A DNA stretch of 64,000 bases from Vanilla planifolia. Its lineage: Eukaryota; Streptophyta; Magnoliopsida; Asparagales; Orchidaceae. This document shows positions 47,581-60,421 of this stretch, in pieces. The position numbers and the translations under genes are program-made. Positions within the stretch are counted from its first letter, which is position 1. Each line of letters begins with the position of its first letter. The notes under the pieces are model-generated. The model did not search any database. It saw only the letters and a list, made by a program, of their open reading frames with translations, and was not told the DNA's origin. The stretch spans positions 7,893,653 through 7,957,652 of the forward strand of contig CM043868.1 in NCBI GenBank assembly GCA_023846275.1. The letters are read 5' to 3'.

Positions 47581-50262
47581 TGCATTGGGTAGTTTTTCTT
47601 ATAGAATTTCAATTGTTTATCAGAACAAGCAATGACTTTCCAAAATTTCATTTGAAATAAAGCATCACTATATATTTTTCATCCTTTTATTCTTTAAGGT
47701 AAAATTAGAACTGACATTGTGGTTAATGTTTCTTTCAATGCTATCTTCATATGTAGAATGCCAATCAAATATCACTCCTTTCTAAGTTAACTTCATTAAT
47801 AAAGATATTAATAATGAAAATACTTTCAAAAATGTTTTGTAATATCCTATTAGAACCAAAACAACTTCTAATTTTTCAAATAATGGTTAGTATTGGCAAA
47901 TTTATAATTATTACACTATTGTTAGGATCAATAGAAATTTCTCTTACACTAAAAACACTTTTCAAATATAGGACTTGAGATAACAAAAGCTCAAATTTAA
48001 AAAGAACTTAGCATATAATTACTTCTTTCTTTGAGTTCATAGAATAATACTAAAATATTTCACATAATCACTAGCTGACTTGGAACAAATAAGAATATTG
48101 TCAAGGAAGAATTTGAAAAATTGATCTAAATATTTCTTAAATACATTGTTCATTTAACCCACAAAATTAGAAAGTGCATTGGTGAGACCAATAGATAGAA
48201 CCAAGAAGTCATATTATCCATTGAGATTTAAATGCTATTTTAGAGATGGTTTCTTCTTTTTCCTTCATTTGAAGGTATCTCAATTTCAAATGTAATTTAG
48301 AAAAGAGAATGACACCTTACATCTAATCAAATACTTCAACTATTCTTCATAAGAGATATTTATTTTTTATGGTGATTTGATTTATATCTTTGTAATCTAT
48401 GCACATCCAAGGGTTATCATCCTTTTTCTTTGAAAACAAAATTAGTGTTCTCTAAGGGGACACATTAGAATGAAGCATTTACCTAAAATTCTAGAATTTG
48501 AACATTAACATCTTATAATTCTATTGGAGCCATTCTATAAGAAGCTTTTGACATTGGCTTTGTTCATGAAAAAACTTGAATCACAAAATCTATCCTCTTA
48601 TTGGGGTGAAGACTTGCCAATTCCTCTAAACAATGTCTAGATATTCATAGATGATTGACACATCTTGAGGCCTCAAAAAGTTCAAATTTATAGCCTTAAT
48701 TGATAATTTATATCATTCACTTTCAACATCTTTTATGCTTTTAATTAAGAGATGAGAGGTTTACTTGTTCCTCTTCCATAATAATTTGTTTCTTCCTTAT
48801 TCGGAGTTATCAATTTCACTTTTTTTCAACACAATCAACACATAATTGATTTTTACATAGCTAGTATATGCCAAGAATAATATAAAACTTTGCTAATGGT
48901 AACATAAGAAATCAGTTGGTAATTTTTTTTCTAAATTGAATCTCTCCTTAATGTACTTTTCCACTTTAATCTCATTCCTCTAAAGTAGCTTTATTAGTAA
49001 AGAAGTTTTTTAATTATTCAAATTCAAAATGCTTCAAGCATATGATAGGATATGAAGGAAAAAGATGTTCTATAGTAAAAAAATAAAAATTGGAAAATAT
49101 TAGAAGGATAATGTACTTATTATAACATTAGGTAAATAGGTGCCCACCATTATTTGGGAAATGACCTTTATCCACATGACCTAGACTTTGAACTGATGTA
49201 ATACCTATTCCTCTATTGGCACCACCATTTTTAACATAATGGACATCACTTTGAAGAGTAGAAGATACTTTTAATAATATTCTTAATTAGAGATAATCAA
49301 TGCCTAGATGGACAAAAATCCCGCAAGTAAAATATCTACTTTATCGTCCTTAGCTAAGCTAATAGGTGCCATTATGAAATCTCCTACATTCCTAGTATTA
49401 GGATTTTTACCCATTAGATATAACATTTGCGCTATTGCTTTGAACACTAGAATCATATCAAATGAACCCAAACTTCACAAATCTTTTGCTTACATTTCCT
49501 TTTTTAAAATCTTTTTTCAAAAATAAGGGGTTCTTCTGACTCATCAAGATTCTTCTTTCTTCTTTTAGACCTTGACAGAACATGAAGCATCACTACTCCT
49601 ATATACTAACCAAATTAGGTATCTAGCCAAGGGTAAGGATGTATGATATCCTTTTAAGTTAAAGAAGTCAAATCTTCTCTAATTTTGTTTCTTATGGATA
49701 AAAGAACAAACTACTTCTCAAAGTTTCCTTAAAATCTTTTTAGTAAATTTCTTAAGCAAGCCATTCTCTAAACCAAATACTTTAGTATCATTCCTACATA
49801 GATCTACAAACTTATCTTGTACAAGTAGTGCAAGTGGTACCATTATGTCTTTGTGTAAGGCCATGTCATCAAAAAGTTTGTTCAATTTCTTAAGATAGTT
49901 TTGCATCACCAATAGATCAAAACTCTTATAAAGTAAGAAGTATGCATCTTATGGAACTAGCCAATGACCTCATCTAATAAAAAAACTCTCCTTTTGGCTA
50001 CTTATAAGTGAGATGGATGATGAAGGTAGCTAAAATAGAATATTATGATTATCATAGTCTTACTTAAATTCTGTTTTCAAAGCAATATTCCACAATTCAA
50101 TTCACTTTAAGTCTCATTTTATTCTTTTTTCTTATTCCAATCAAATTCATATATATAAATATTTAAAAATTTTTAATTAAGAATAATATGTAATTTTTTT
50201 TGCAATATATAGTATACATACTACATCAATGTTCTCTTATATAATGCCCCAATCTATCAACT

Positions 50263-50276
50263 TTGAGCTCTAATAC
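50263..50276 (-). other. Primer-binding site of gypsy relic C
   Basis: The minus strand reads tggtattagagct, a near match to the initiator-Met tRNA primer site tggtatcagagc. It marks the junction between the upstream LTR (higher coordinates) and the internal region. Confidence 0.65.
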
Positions 50277-52114
50277 CACAATATCACAACTCTTCATATC
50301 CTTTTTAATACATAACACTTAAAAAACATAAATATTGAGAAAATATTAGAAGTAACAAAATAATAGTGGACAATTGCAAACACTCAAGATAGATGATGTT
50401 AAAACATGTGTCAAAACCATTTGATGATAAAACATGTGTCCTAACCATATTTTAAAACAAAAATAAAACACATCATGACAAAAGCATACAACTATAGAGT
50501 TCACACTTCTAAATATAATCTCTACAATTAGAAATATATGATAAGGACATCCCAAACAACTTGCCTCAAAACTCTTAATCAAGGGTAAAGAAATTCATAT
50601 TCTCAATAGCCACTATGTTATTCACGTCTACAACTTAACTTATAATGTAAAAAGGTAAAGATATTCATATTCTCAATAATACAATTGATAGCTACAAGTA
50701 AACGTCAATATGAAATGACATCAAGAGAATAACCAATAATAACAAAGGAGAAATATAAAATATAAGGCAACTATTAAGTACTTAACTAAAAACATGGCAC
50801 TGATGTCCATAATGTATAGCATACATCATGCTCATTCTTATGGTTTTTCATATATGGACATATCATGTGTTGGTATTATAATATATTTTGTGATCATTAT
50901 TTAATACTTTATCAAATTCTAATTTTTCCCAAAATACAAGGCCCCTTTTTTTCCTTAAATGACCATTATCTATCTCCATAGGATCCCATTCCATCTCATC
51001 TCATCTAACATCTCATCATCTATCTAGAACTCATGATAGATTAGAACACACAGTAAGCATGATCATATCATATCAAACTCATATAGAATACTAATAACAG
51101 TGGGTCTTAGCTTAGTTTCTAGATCACACAATAAATGAAAGTTAAGAGTGAGTTTGATACCTATAATGCCACAACAAATTTGCTAGATCACACAACAAGT
51201 GGCACTTATAAAATGATTTTATAAGGAAAATCACAATATATCTTATTAGTATATATCATATCATAAGGATCATAAAGACAACTTGGTTTCATTACCTTTC
51301 CTTTGTTATCTAGGATTTTCTCTTCATTCATGTTCTTATCAACATGACATTAAATGCGTTGCATAAATGTAATTATCTCCTTTTTATTTCATAAATTGAT
51401 GTTAACTCATTAATTATTGATATATATATTCTTCTATCAAATATTATCATGTTACCATATTCAAAACAATGTATTGCTCGTGTAAATAAAAATTCTTCAT
51501 ACATCACAATCATTTTAATTTATCAACAAAACTTTTCTAAGATGGTTTCATTTCCATTTTCCCATTTTCTTTCATTTCTTACATGATTAGTGCATAGTGC
51601 ATCATAATATATTATATTTTCTATTTAAAAAAGTTATCAAATTTTATTTTACTTAAGGCACCACAAATCAATATTTCCATAATTATAAAATACTAAAAAG
51701 AATTCCTTAAATTGACTAATCAAACCATCTAACCTCCTTCATCAAATAGCCCCCATCAGGCTTAACATACCATCCATTCACTTGATGGAATATAACTTGA
51801 AGCATAATAGACATTTGTTGAGTTGATAGACCTTTCAATCTTGTATGTTGCTTAATGCTAATCTAAACCCAAATTAAACTTGATGGAGTGCCAATCCAAT
51901 AGTTAGGAAAAACTATATACTCTAAAAAAACATTTCTATTCTCAAAAACAACATTCTTAGCTTTACAAAACCTCTTACATGTATTAGCAAAAATAACCCA
52001 AACACATAAATTAATTCACAATAACTAGATAGAAAAAAATTGAAGCATGAAATATGCCTAAGGAAGTCTTAGAAAAAAATCTATAAAAATCAAAACCTTA
52101 ACCTCTTTATGTTA
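50277..52114 (-). mobile_element. Upstream (5') LTR of gypsy relic C, inner part
   Basis: Runs from the primer-binding site up to the LINE insertion. Clear homology to the other LTR is seen near its upper end (aaaaacaacattcttag at about 51,937; taaccctcttt-like text at about 52,099). The inner part up to about 51,900 has no obvious partner and may contain other material. The LTR resumes at 58,361. Confidence 0.5.
52099..52114. repeat. Target-site duplication, left copy
   Basis: taacctctttatgtta, matching 58,345-58,360 at 14 of 16 positions. The uninterrupted equivalent in the other LTR is at about 44,830-44,845. Confidence 0.65.
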
Positions 52115-55100
52115 GCTTTCATTTTAGAAAATGAGGATTTGTTACATAAGTGTTACAACACATATCGAGCACACTTTGGTGAGGCTATGACTTACCACTT
52201 AGTTGTAATAGGTATATTAAGAATTGGTATGTAAGGAGAGTGGTACAAGAACACAGTAATTATCGTGGGATGCTTGACTTTGCTTTGTTGGATGGGATTA
52301 CTATTATGTCTCAAAATGATGTTGACATCTTAACATCACAACCAATTTTATAATCCTATACAACACTTGCTATGTGACATATTCTAACAATGTGCCACCA
52401 CAAAGTCTATATGATATGTTTGTACAATGTGTTGTAGACCATCATTTTATAATTATGATTGTCCTAACTTAAAAATTATCTATCATAATAGTCTAATACA
52501 ATCCTAGGAGCCTACACCTAATTATCAAAGGAGTGGTAGAATAAACAATGTCTACTTTGAAGGGCATACACGTTCGATGTACATACTTGTTTGAAAGATA
52601 GCCTAGTAACAACATAGTTGTATGATGTGGATTTGAATTAAATATGATAGACCCTATAAATGAATAGATCTAAAACAATATTTGAAAATGGTTTCTTCAT
52701 ATGGTGTTAGATAATAATGCATAGTATCTTATTTGATTATTTTTCTATGAGTTTTGCATTTGTATGATAAGACCCTAATTTAAACCATGATATTCATTGT
52801 TGGATAGTATTGTCCAATTTGTTGGCTAGTTTTGATCATAACTATGTGATTAGTTAATTCTTCAATGATTTATTATACTTGATTGGGCTTTTGAGGAATC
52901 TTGGAGTGGTTATACAAATGTTTTTATGAAATGCAAGTCAACTATAATGGTTTGATGCTAAGACAAAATGATACATCTTGATATGGTGTTAAGATTATAT
53001 AGGTCGTGATGCTTTGCATAGTAGTATGATGGCAATCGTACTATATGAAATCCTCACAAGGAAAACACCAATTTTCCTACATGATATCAGGGTGATCAAC
53101 AAAACAATCCTTTGTACTTTGTATGAAGAATTAATGTATAAGAGTTAAACTTCATCTAGTCTAACTAAAGCTTTACATAACTTTGGAATGAGTTGTTGAT
53201 CCTAGTTACCTCATTTTGCCACCATTTTGAGGAATTTTACTGCATTTCCCTCTTGTGCATGTAACTGTAGTGAACATTTATATAAACCCATTCATGCTTG
53301 ATTTGCTAGAGAATGTTAGATAGCTTCTAAGGGATTTTCATCAAATCTTACACCATTTTAAGGATTGCTTAATGATCCATTTCAATCACTAGCTTATGAA
53401 CATTTCAATTGTTACACATTTTTAGACCAAATAGTGGAGACAAACCTTTTATTTCTAATGGTGATTTAATTCTAGTGAAGTAAGAAAAGGCTTCCACTAT
53501 TTGGCTTATATGATTGTAAATAATTTCACCAAAACCAGCATGTTCATTGCTATCATTTGTATAATTTTTTGCATTTGATTTCAAAAAATGATTTTGAGGA
53601 GGGCACCATTTCATAACTTTTCAACTTTTGTATCTCAAAAGTTAATATAAAGGCACTAAACCAAGCTAGACTAGGAGAAGATCTTATTGCAATGTTTTAT
53701 TTTGAAAAGGTAGTTATTGTTAATGATTTTAATTACTAGTTTGTGAACTTCCTTATAAGTTTTTAGATTTTTTTCTATCCACATATTCCGACATATTATT
53801 AAACTCAAAAAGAATGGCTTCTCTTTTAGCATAGTGGGTGTCTCCTTGCTTCCATTAATGAGATATTAGATCAAAGTTACTAATTGTATATATTTGTTGA
53901 ATGTGCATAGGAAAATATATACCACATGTCATTTTATTTTTCATAGTTTATAAAAGAATGATCCACTGAGCCTTTGTTAGGGTTGTGAGAGCACTTTGAA
54001 TCCATTTAACACTGAGTTTTCTTAAATTCATAGGTAATGAGAGAAGTTTATTGAATAATCTCCATAACATATTTGAGATTTTTGAAGGATGTATAAGATT
54101 CTAGATGTTTTAACTTGATTTCAAAATCAAAACTTTTCTCCTAACTAATTTTCAAGCTTACTATATGCTATAGTTTTCATCATCAGTGTGCATTCAATAA
54201 CAATTTATTACCATGTTTGAGAATTTAGTATGCTCTAAGACTAGCTCCTTTGTTCTTTCCATGCATTTCTAGTGTCTAAATGTTTGCTATCCATTCTACT
54301 TTCATATATTTTTTTATCATGTAGCTAGGTCATAGTGAATTTTTGGTAAGAAATTTTGAATTATGTTGAAAATGTAGTCAAATTTTTCAAGCATTTTGAG
54401 ACCTAATCCATCTGTTTTGATTGAGAGGATAACGTTTCCTTAATTAGTCTAGTGGCACTTGTACGCATTATTGGAGCCAACATAGAGGAAACCATTCATG
54501 ATTTTCTTGGCTCTATTTAGTATTTTAAGAGGTGGATTGGTTATCATTACAAAGAAAATGGGAAATAAGGTAAGAATATAATTCACAAATGTAAGTCTAC
54601 CTCCTTTTATAAAGAGGTTTTTCTTTTAGCTTAAAAATTTCTTATTGATTTGCTCTCATAGATGATGAAAATATATAATTATATTTTTACCAAAAAAGTG
54701 AATGAATTTTATTTCTAATGAAGAATTTTCTTTTTTGTTGATTTATATAAAAAGGCTTGGTTTGGATTGAAATGTAGTTAAAAAATTTACTAATGTTGGA
54801 TATAGATTTCAAATAACCTTTACCAAAACTTATTCTATTATGTACAAATCCTAAATAAGTTATCATTAGGTAGCCTTTGGGTTGAGCATAACAAAGTGGT
54901 TTTTCATGATTAATAAGATTGCTTAATGCCTAACTAAAGACTTTCATTGCAAGAATAAATATAAGGGTAAAATTGGATTCCCTTATTTAAGCCCACTAAG
55001 AACTTCAAAGAAACCAATTGGATTGTCATTTGTTGAAATCTAGGTGTTACTAACTATGTTGTTTTATTATGTTGATGAAATGTTCCAAAATTTTTAATTT

Positions 55101-55202
55101 ATAAGCACCTTGAATAAGATTTTCATGAAGGGTAATTGAATGCTTTTAAGAAAGTGAATCTTAATTTAGGTGTTACTAACTTTCTTAAATAGTTCTTCCC
55201 TA

Positions 55203-55472
55203 TCACTTCTCATTCATAGATCCAATCAATTCTTGAGCAGACAATATGTTTTTAGGAATTTTTCTTCTTTTAACAAAACTCACATGTTCAGGGGAGATGA
55301 TCATAGGGAGTAAGCTCTTAAGCATATCCACCAATAGCTTGGCAAAAAATATTCTTAGTGAAGTTGCATAAGTGAATTGGCTTGAAGTCATTAAATGTTT
55401 TAAAGTTCTCACTTTTGAAATTAAGAACAAGTTCATACTTGATGTACCTTTAAGAATTGGAGTTCCAGCCAT
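55203..55472 (-). pseudogene. LINE reverse transcriptase fragment
   Basis: A 90-codon open frame matching the N-terminal RT region of plant L1-type elements. It shows the pattern Y-K-(I/L)-x-A-K-(x)-L-x(n)-L-P-x-(L/I)-I-S-P-E-(Q/H)-x-(A/S)-F-V-(K)-x-R-x-I-x-x-N-I-L-x-A-Q-E. Here it reads LLPMIISPEHVSFVKRRKI then LSAQELIGSMNEK. It is part of the dead LINE, with the frame broken on both sides. Confidence 0.85.
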
Positions 55473-56324
55473 GAAATCCCTAATAGCATCTAATGCATCT
55501 TCTATTATAATATCCCAATAATATGGAAGACTTTTCCATTATACTCATCAAAATAAGAAGAATTATGTTGATCTATTTGAAAACTAACCTCTTTGACTTC
55601 CTTCATCGACCCATTGTTATCTTCATCTATAACTAAGGAATGTAGTTGAGCAACTTCTTATTATCTTTTAGATTGATAGCTGACAATAAGTGCTAGAACC
55701 ATTGAACTATAGCTTCTTGAATTTTTTCTTCTTAATAGATTCAGGTACCAAAAGAGTAGTCCTTGATGCTACTGATATTCAATTTATCTCTTTTATCCTT
55801 GGCCATGTAATGGAAAAATTTCATGTTTTTATCACCTTCCTTAAGCCATCTAATGTTAGCCTTTTGTTTTCAAATGATTTCCTCCTCAACAGTAGCATCT
55901 ATAAGAGATTCATTAGTCATGTTTAGCTCATTTCTTTTCTCCTCCTTTTGATAGGTTTAAAGTTGTGCTTCTTTTTACTTTGACCAGTTTTTCAATAGAT
56001 TTAATTATTTCAAAAAAAGTTCTAAACTTTTCTTTATTCCATTGTTTAAGATAGATTTTCAATCATTTTGATTGCAAAGGCCTTCATACCAAAGCACTTT
56101 ACAGGTAATTCCTAATTAGTTTCTATTATTTGTAAAAAGAAGTAGAGTTAGGACCACATGTTTTAAAACCTAAACTATTTAAATGCTAGTGAGGAGTCGT
56201 TAACAAAATATAATAGCAATGGAGTAATATTAGATCTAGTTTTATAGAGATGTTGTGCTTTGACCATAGGAATTAGATTAGACCAAGCTTGAATCATAAC
56301 CATTCTATCCATGATTTTTGAAAT

Positions 56325-56507
56325 TCATTTTCCTTGCCTTTTACTAGCCCAAGTAAGCGAAGGGCCCAATTTTGAGAGTTCCTTTGAACTACATTGGTTG
56401 ATGCATTCCAAGAATTCATACATTGCTTCTAGCATGAGAGATGCATACCCCTTATATTGATCTGTCAATGCTATTACATTAAAATCACCACCAACAAGTC
56501 GTAGCAT
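56325..56507 (-). pseudogene. LINE endonuclease (AP-endonuclease-like) fragment
   Basis: A 60-codon frame with GGDFNVI, a hallmark of the exonuclease-endonuclease-phosphatase fold in LINE ORF2, followed by MYEFLECINQCSSKELSKLG and LTWASKRQGK. The nick-making domain lies upstream of the RT on the same strand, as expected for ORF2. Confidence 0.85.
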
Positions 56508-58344
56508 ATTAGAGCTCTCAACAATGAGAGTGAGATTGTACCAAAGTGACCTTTTTATGCTAGAACTTTTAACAAAAATTAAGGTGTAATTTATAGATTT
56601 GTTCCAGTTTGTATTATCAATAAGAAAGTGAATTAATTGCTCATCATATAGTAGTACTTAAAAAGCTAGTTCTTTCCTCTCATGGACCAAATTTTTGTTG
56701 GATTTATTTCCTACATAATGCTCAAAAGTTAGTCTTTTAGCAAATTGATGCATTTTATTACTATGAGCTATTGGTTTCATTAGCTCAACGAGGAAAATTT
56801 TTTAAACTATATAATTCAGTTAACTAACCTAGCTTTTATTTTTCCCCTTACATTCTAGATGAAGATGTTATTTATTTGTGTTCATATTTTCTACAATTTG
56901 GATGGCACAAGAGTTTTTGCAAATGATTTTCAGACTACTTGGGATTTCTTGACCTTTTCTTTGTTTTCTCTTTTATGATTTTCTCAGCACTGTGGTGACT
57001 TCTTCTTCATTACGTTGAAGTAGTCTTGAGCCTCTACCTCTATCTTGAAGCTCATAGCTAAATTTCTTGAGAGTATAAATATTGAACTAATGTTGAGCTT
57101 TATTGTGAGATGCTTTAATGTCAAATCCTAAAGCTTTTTGTCTATGTTTTCTTTTAGATTTCTTTAGTATGATGTAATCATTTGTCATTTGATTCAAGGT
57201 AATGTTTAACTTCATTTCAATTTATTGTGATATATTAAGACCATTTAAAGCCTCATTTATTTCTACCCATCTTATTGGAACATTCCTATACTCTCAAGAC
57301 TAGGATGAGCATTGAATTTGAGACTTGATTTCTTTGCATTGAAGGTTCCCTTTTGATGTAGTTTTGTTTGAAAGCTATAACACTTCACTTTAATTTATTA
57401 TCTTATTAATCAATGGAGACTTATAATGTATTTATGGCTTTAAAATTTCCTTTTACTAGTGGTTTTGTTGATTCCATTTTGAAGTGTTTTCACTATGGAA
57501 TGCTATGACCTTACTTGCAACATCCTTGACATTAACTAAAGTGATTGTTGTATTGCATTTTTTTTGTTAGAATCCAATGAAAATTCCTTCATATTCTAAT
57601 TTGGCTGGTAAGTCCTTTGCTAAATTTACCTTGGCATAGACCCAAGCCACATTTAGAAGGTTTAGATTGATCAATATGGCATCCACATTCAATGGGGTTC
57701 ATATTTTCAAAATAAGTGAGTACGATGTGACCTTATTGAAGAAATGAACCAGAAGGTGTTATCAGTAAGATTAAAACCAGTGTCAACAAAGGTTTCATAT
57801 TCAAGAGAAAGTTTGGATGTCATTTAAAAACTCTTATTTACTGAAATATTTTAAGCTTTATAGAGTCGACAGCATAGCTAGTATTCCTCTCTAGTGAATT
57901 TCATAAGCACATGATGATTGTTTAGGAATGCCACAATAAAAGAGCTCAAAAAACTAATTTTATTGATGATAGATAGGATTGTCTCCATGTTTGGATGTTC
58001 ATGATATACTTTTTTTTATTAGATTGTGTTTGAATGGGATATCCATTTTGTTGAAAGTAACCTTTTGTTTGCTTTGATGGTGATTTAACATGAATTGGGA
58101 ATGAGTCCAGAGATTTACCCAGAGCCTCTCCTCTAAGTTCCACCATTTTTGGAGGGTGATACTATTGGCTATGAGGCCCATGAAGAAGGAAAAAATAGCA
58201 ACTGAGGATATAATAAGCCCACCTACTTGCATCCAAAAGGGGGAGCAATCTACTTTGATGCTTTAATAAGACAAACTCAAATTTGCTATTGTACCCTTCC
58301 ATCTTCCTCTGATTTTCAAATTTTCCTTTCATCATTTTTAAATA

Positions 58345-58360
58345 TAACCTATTCATGTTA
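58345..58360. repeat. Target-site duplication, right copy
   Basis: taacctattcatgtta, partner of 52,099-52,114. It is followed at once by LTR sequence that continues the alignment with the other LTR of relic C. Confidence 0.65.
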
Positions 58361-59072
58361 TATTTTCTCAAATACTTTTCCAAAGAATCCTTAAAGTTCT
58401 GTTGCTATAGTAAGCTAAAATGTCATTAATTACCCTTTCTCCTTTTTTGTAGCTTTCAACTCCTCTCCTTCCTTTCATATTCCTATTGGAAGCTACATGT
58501 TGCAACTAATACCCTCTGATTCTTAAATTAAGGAAGCAATTGTTGCTTCACTCATAACTTCTATTCTACAGTAGTTGCAGCTTACTCCTTAACGTTGGAC
58601 TCTCCTTGTTTTAAGATGCTAATGCATGAAAGAAAACCATATTTTACCTTTGTTGAATGCTTCCCATGACTTCCTAAAATCCTTCTGATTTTTCCTATTG
58701 AAGTAACAATATTCTTTTCCTCAAGCTTCTCAAACAACTACTCTAGGACTCCCTACTTGTTGGACCCCTCTACATGCAAGGAAGCTAATTCCATAATCCT
58801 TAATTTAGTCATTAGGCCAATCCTTAGATAGTGAATTAGTTGAAATGATTAAAATGCTCCTTGCATGACAAAATATAGGAAAATCAACAACTACTTATAT
58901 ATATATATATATTCTAAAATTTTCAAATAATTAAAAAAATTAATTTGCAATTCTAACATACTTTATTATTACATTCAACAAATAACAGACTTTATTTCAC
59001 CAAGCAAGATATTAGTATTACAATCTCAAATACAAGAGCACAATATGTTAAATATAAATTTAGGATGTTGCA
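58361..59072 (-). mobile_element. Upstream (5') LTR of gypsy relic C, outer part
   Basis: Resumes the LTR after the LINE. It aligns with about 44,846-45,650. The outer end reads taggatgttgca (about 59,061-59,072), close to the ggggtgttaca terminus typical of plant gypsy LTRs seen in reverse. It includes a short (AT)n tract near 58,896. Confidence 0.7.
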
Positions 59073-60337
59073 ATCATATCATAACATCTATTGTAGAGAA
59101 TTTTGATGGTTTCTCCATCTTTTTTAGAGGACAAGGTATTAAAAGATATATTTTATTTTTTTAGGTTTTGTTTTAATTTTAACGTTAGACTTGATTTGGC
59201 TCAAACAAATCTTAAACTAATTAACTATTATTTTTATGGTACATCTATTGGCCATTTGCATGATTAAACACCATTAATAGTTAATATGCCATTAAATGAA
59301 TTGTGATGACTACAATTTACCTTGGTATCATATATAGTGATAAGAGGTGGGAGACTTTTCATAGACACTTGAGATTTATGGTGTTTGTTATTGAAAACTA
59401 ATACATATGTTCAAGCTAGCTTACCTTTTTCTATTTGTTTATAATCTGCAAAATTTCTAAGATCATATATAAGTACTTTTAAAGTATATATAAAAGAAAT
59501 GAATGATAGATTTTTTACATCCTACCTTGTCATGTTATTGAGAATTATGGATTATTTATGAATATATATAATTTATTGGTTGTACCTCCACTCCTTTATG
59601 TTCCACTTCATTCAATTCCAAATTCATTTAAATGGTATTAATATGGTGGCATCTTGCACCTTGTCACCACTTACTAGAATTTGACATAGGCACCAAACAA
59701 CATATAAGAGATACGAATTAAAATTAGTTTAGCTTTAGAGTTATATTCAATAAGACCCCACTAATTAGACTAGCCACTTTAGGATTGACCCATATTGATG
59801 GAATCACATGGCAATAATGATGACAATAATAACATTTTTCATAAGTAATTTTTGTTATATCTATGTACTACACACCTTTAGCTTAATGGCATTGTTTTTA
59901 TTAAGATTGTATAGCATATTTGGTTAACAAAATTTGGTTAGGTTTTCACTCTATTATTAGATTTTAGATAATTGGTTTTCACATACAACAACTAGCTTGC
60001 AAATTTTATAGGTAAATTATGGTGGATGTGATGACATGATATTCCATCAAAAGTGATAATTTTTGTAATGAACATTCAATTACCACAAAAATTAGGCATG
60101 CAAAGTTCAATTTTTTATAGTAATATCAAATTAATAATCTCTAAATTGATTCTTTTTCCTTTTAAAATGATGAACATTTCGATTATACATTTGACAAAGA
60201 AGTAATAATGAAGTAGATAAACATAAAAGAAATATTTATTCAATTATTTTTAATTCACACAAGCAAAGGACAATTTTAGAAAAGATAATTTGGGATTATA
60301 TAAAAGAATTTAGTACTATATATATTAAAATTATTTA

Positions 60338-60421
<84 letters not shown>

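Larger units (their letters stand above)
45651..50276 (-). mobile_element. Ty3/gypsy relic C, internal region (gag-RT-RH-INT)
   Basis: Minus-strand translation shows decayed pol in order. RT appears at about 48,380-48,420 (NPWMCIDYKDINQITI) and 48,085-48,170 (MNNVFKKYLDQFFKFFLDNI, with LDN where active enzymes have a catalytic DD). RNase H lies at 47,331-47,600 (MHDLQLLTIVFALKV, CKVFIDHQSLRSIFTQK). Integrase lies at about 46,640-46,730 (FIIKLPRSPIGHDSYW). A primer-binding site closes the region at 50,263-50,276. Gag should lie at about 49.2-50.0 kb but is not clearly readable. Stops and frameshifts are frequent. Confidence 0.8.
52115..58344 (-). mobile_element. LINE (L1-type non-LTR retrotransposon), about 6.2 kb, decayed
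   Basis: Minus-strand order is ORF1, endonuclease, RT. An ORF1 fragment at about 57,590-57,680 reads LNVAWVYAKVNLAKDLPAKL, like the region before the ORF1 zinc knuckle of plant LINEs. The endonuclease at 56,325-56,507 has LVGGDFNVIALTDQ and ends GPSLTWASKR. RT at 55,203-55,472 has FFAKLLVDMLKSLLP and SPEHVSFVKRRKIPKNIL. Further RT at about 54,951-55,000 reads GLK-stop-GNPILPLYLF, corresponding to GLRQGDPLSPYLF. The 6.2-kb length fits a nearly full-length LINE. No clear poly(A) tail (poly-T on plus) remains at 52,115. The lower 1.1 kb is unassigned. Confidence 0.85.

Noticed and set aside
45651-50276. Endogenous pararetrovirus instead of a gypsy element
   Set aside because: RT, RNase H and integrase occur in gypsy order with LTRs and a tRNA primer site. 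Integrase and LTRs are absent from plant pararetroviruses.
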